This document shows positions 62,262 to 64,000 of a stretch of 64,000 bases of DNA, piece by piece; position 1 is the first letter of the stretch; each line of letters begins with the position of its first letter. The notes under the pieces are model-generated. The model was not told the origin of the DNA and did no database searches. It saw only the letters and a program-made list of their open reading frames with translations. The position numbers and the translations under genes were made by a program. The DNA is from Neurospora tetrasperma FGSC 2508 (lineage: Eukaryota; Ascomycota; Sordariomycetes; Sordariales; Sordariaceae), in contig NW_009799099.1 of the NCBI RefSeq assembly GCF_000213175.1, forward strand, positions 415,940 to 479,939, read 5' to 3'.

Positions 62262-64000
62262 TTGGATTGATGTTGCTGAGGGAGCTCCTCTGAGATGGTG
62301 GGGATTTGTATTTGTTTGTTGTTGGACGGTGGACGATGGGCAGTGGGCAGTGATGCCAGTGCCGGTGATATGGTGATGTTTGAGTCTTGGTGGTTTGAGA
62401 CTGAGTTCGAGGAGGAGTGGTTCTGGTCCTGGGACTGGGAACTAGGAGGTACAGTTGGAAGGGAGGAAGGAGGGGTGAAAGAGCAGATGAAGAAGGATGG
62501 AAGGATGGAAGGATGGGCACTGGATATTCTTCCGAGTGAGCGCCCTGGGTTTGGCGTGGTATGATGGCCCGGGTTCGAAATATATCTTGGGGATATCTCG
62601 ACGGGCAGGATTGACCTAGGCTGGCTGAGGGGAGAAGAAGTATGCAGAGACTTCGTATTTCAGCAAGCAAACGAGGATGACTGAATCGTAAGTATTGTTC
62701 GCGTTGATCACTACCAGCTACTCGTTGCTCGGAGTACGAGGGAATGAGAGCAAGGTGCTGGTGCAGAAGGCCATAAAAGGAGCGGAGGACCCGAGATAGA
62801 TGAAAGGTTAAAAGCCTATTTATCGTACAATCATGGAAGGTCAGAGAGAACTCAACCAAAAAGAAAGAGTACCTACCTAGATGAGGAACTCTCGCACATC
62901 CCGCGCACCAAACCCCCCAATTTCCACATGTCCAATACTCCCACAACATTCCTACGACATTCCTACACACATCCCCATCCACATACTTACACACCATCCC
63001 GTGTCGCCCGTCCGTCCGTCCGTCCGTCTACCCCTTTTACCTTGCCCACAAAGCCACAAAGCCACAAAGCTCCTTTTAATCCTTGTAAAAAAAATCCCAG
63101 CCCGTATCCAAGCAAGTTAGCCCTGCCTGCCTGCCTGAATGATCCCCCCTCCCCCCTCCCGCTCCCGCTTCCTATGCTTCCCATGATTCCCATGTTCCAT
63201 CCCTCCCTCCCGCTTCCGCTTCCATGTGCTATCCACGTGGCAACGCCATCCCCCATCCTCACCCTTTTCCCCCCTGGTTATGCGTATCCCGGCACGTCCA
63301 GTCCAGGTCCTGCCGCTCTTCAATATATACGCAGTATATATGTATGTCAAGGGAATGTGGAAGAAGCAAACATACATGACTTTGGGTAACACAAAAGAGA
63401 AGAACCCTCGTCTCCAGCCTTCTTTGGGAGGGAGGGAGGGAGGAGGTATTTCTGTTCTTACTGTTTGCTCTCTGTTCTGAAGCCTGTACGGTTTTATTTG
63501 TAACTTTCTGTATTATCAGGCGTGTACCTGTTGTTGAGATATGGGTGGGTATATGGATGGATATATGATGTATGCCCCGTTTACTCGTACCAGTATATAG
63601 AGCTAGTCGGCGCCGTTCGACTTCGTAGGTCTGGTGAGCAAGTATGATAGGTATCGACTGAGCTTGTTGGGGAATATGCTTGCTTGCTGCCCGGTGTGGT
63701 TTTTGAAAATTCTCAGTTAGTGACTCGGTGGCTCAGTGACTTGGAGGTGAAGTGAGAAGTTATCACACAGCATCCATCATATCATTCAAAACACCCATTG
63801 GAGTCGAGGGGAAAAAGAAAAAAAAAGAAAGAAACTCGGTATAGAGCTAGATTGGAAGTGGCTCAATTCAATTCAATTCAGTTGCCTGTATTACGTCCTT
63901 GACTCCATTTGTCTCTTTCGATAGTTCTCCGCAAGTGAGCTTTTACCTACCTACTCAATTGCCTGGGAAGGCGTATCCTCCTTAACCCCCCCCCCCCCCC
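62262..64000. other. Intergenic to window end, closing in a 15-C run
   Basis: Promoter side of the minus-strand gene at 61809 and low-complexity DNA: CCGT repeats (about 63010-63027), CTGCCTG repeats, GGGA repeats (about 63426-63450) and ATTCA repeats (about 63865-63880). The window ends in C at 63986-64000, which may mark a sequence gap or a true homopolymer. No gene seen. Confidence 0.5.

Overview
The window is nuclear DNA of a filamentous ascomycete and looks most like a Sordariales genome of the Neurospora type. Coding regions are GC-rich and separated by long, CT-rich, repeat-poor intergenic DNA. Introns are short (58-151 nt, with one probable 666-nt exception), with GTAxGT-like donors, CTAAC-like branch sites and YAG acceptors. 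One AT/TpA-rich patch resembles RIP, and the cell-wall-integrity MAP kinase is of the MAK-1/Slt2 type. All family names come from reading translated sequence; no database search was possible.

Layout. 1-206: last exon of a DUF3455 gene. 207-7143: almost gene-free, with a 60-bp inverted-repeat element, minisatellites and a RIP-like relic. 7144-9796 (-): C2-domain, proline-rich protein of the Inn1/Fic1 type. 9797-13741: gene-free, with a candidate 341-bp MITE. 13742-17517 (-): MIZ/SP-RING protein with an AT-hook, polyQ tracts and a C-terminal SUMO-interacting-like motif. 20008-22410: a divergent pair, alpha/beta hydrolase (-) and ACMSD-type amidohydrolase (+), sharing a promoter that holds about five copies of a roughly 43-bp repeat. 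23777-25447 (+): UTP15. 26413-27972 (-): MAK-1 MAP kinase, followed in the same frame by a 128-codon ORF. 30306-30976 (-): low-molecular-weight protein tyrosine phosphatase. 34807-36384 (+): SIS-domain sugar-phosphate isomerase.

37148-40735: divergent pair of a WKF-domain protein (-) and proteasome subunit alpha1/PSMA6 (+). 45230-46525 (+): unrecognised 183-aa protein. 47871-48590 (-): TMEM234-like membrane protein. 50799-51227 (+) and 53919-54470 (+): two unrecognised charged proteins. 56289-60253: divergent pair of DIM1 rRNA dimethyltransferase (-) and an arrestin-like protein with a PPxY motif (+). 60861-60954: intron-containing tRNA-Asp(GTC). 61809-62261 (-): small protein with an internal duplication.

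The known genes are mostly housekeeping: ribosome biogenesis (UTP15, DIM1, probably the WKF protein), protein turnover (PSMA6, arrestin adaptor, SUMO ligase-like protein), and growth or septation signalling (MAK-1, C2 protein). There is no secondary-metabolite cluster, defence island or CRISPR array. The best candidates for something undescribed are the divergent hydrolase/decarboxylase pair with its repeat-bearing promoter, the in-frame ORF after the MAK-1 stop, the duplicated-motif small protein, and two short inverted-repeat elements.
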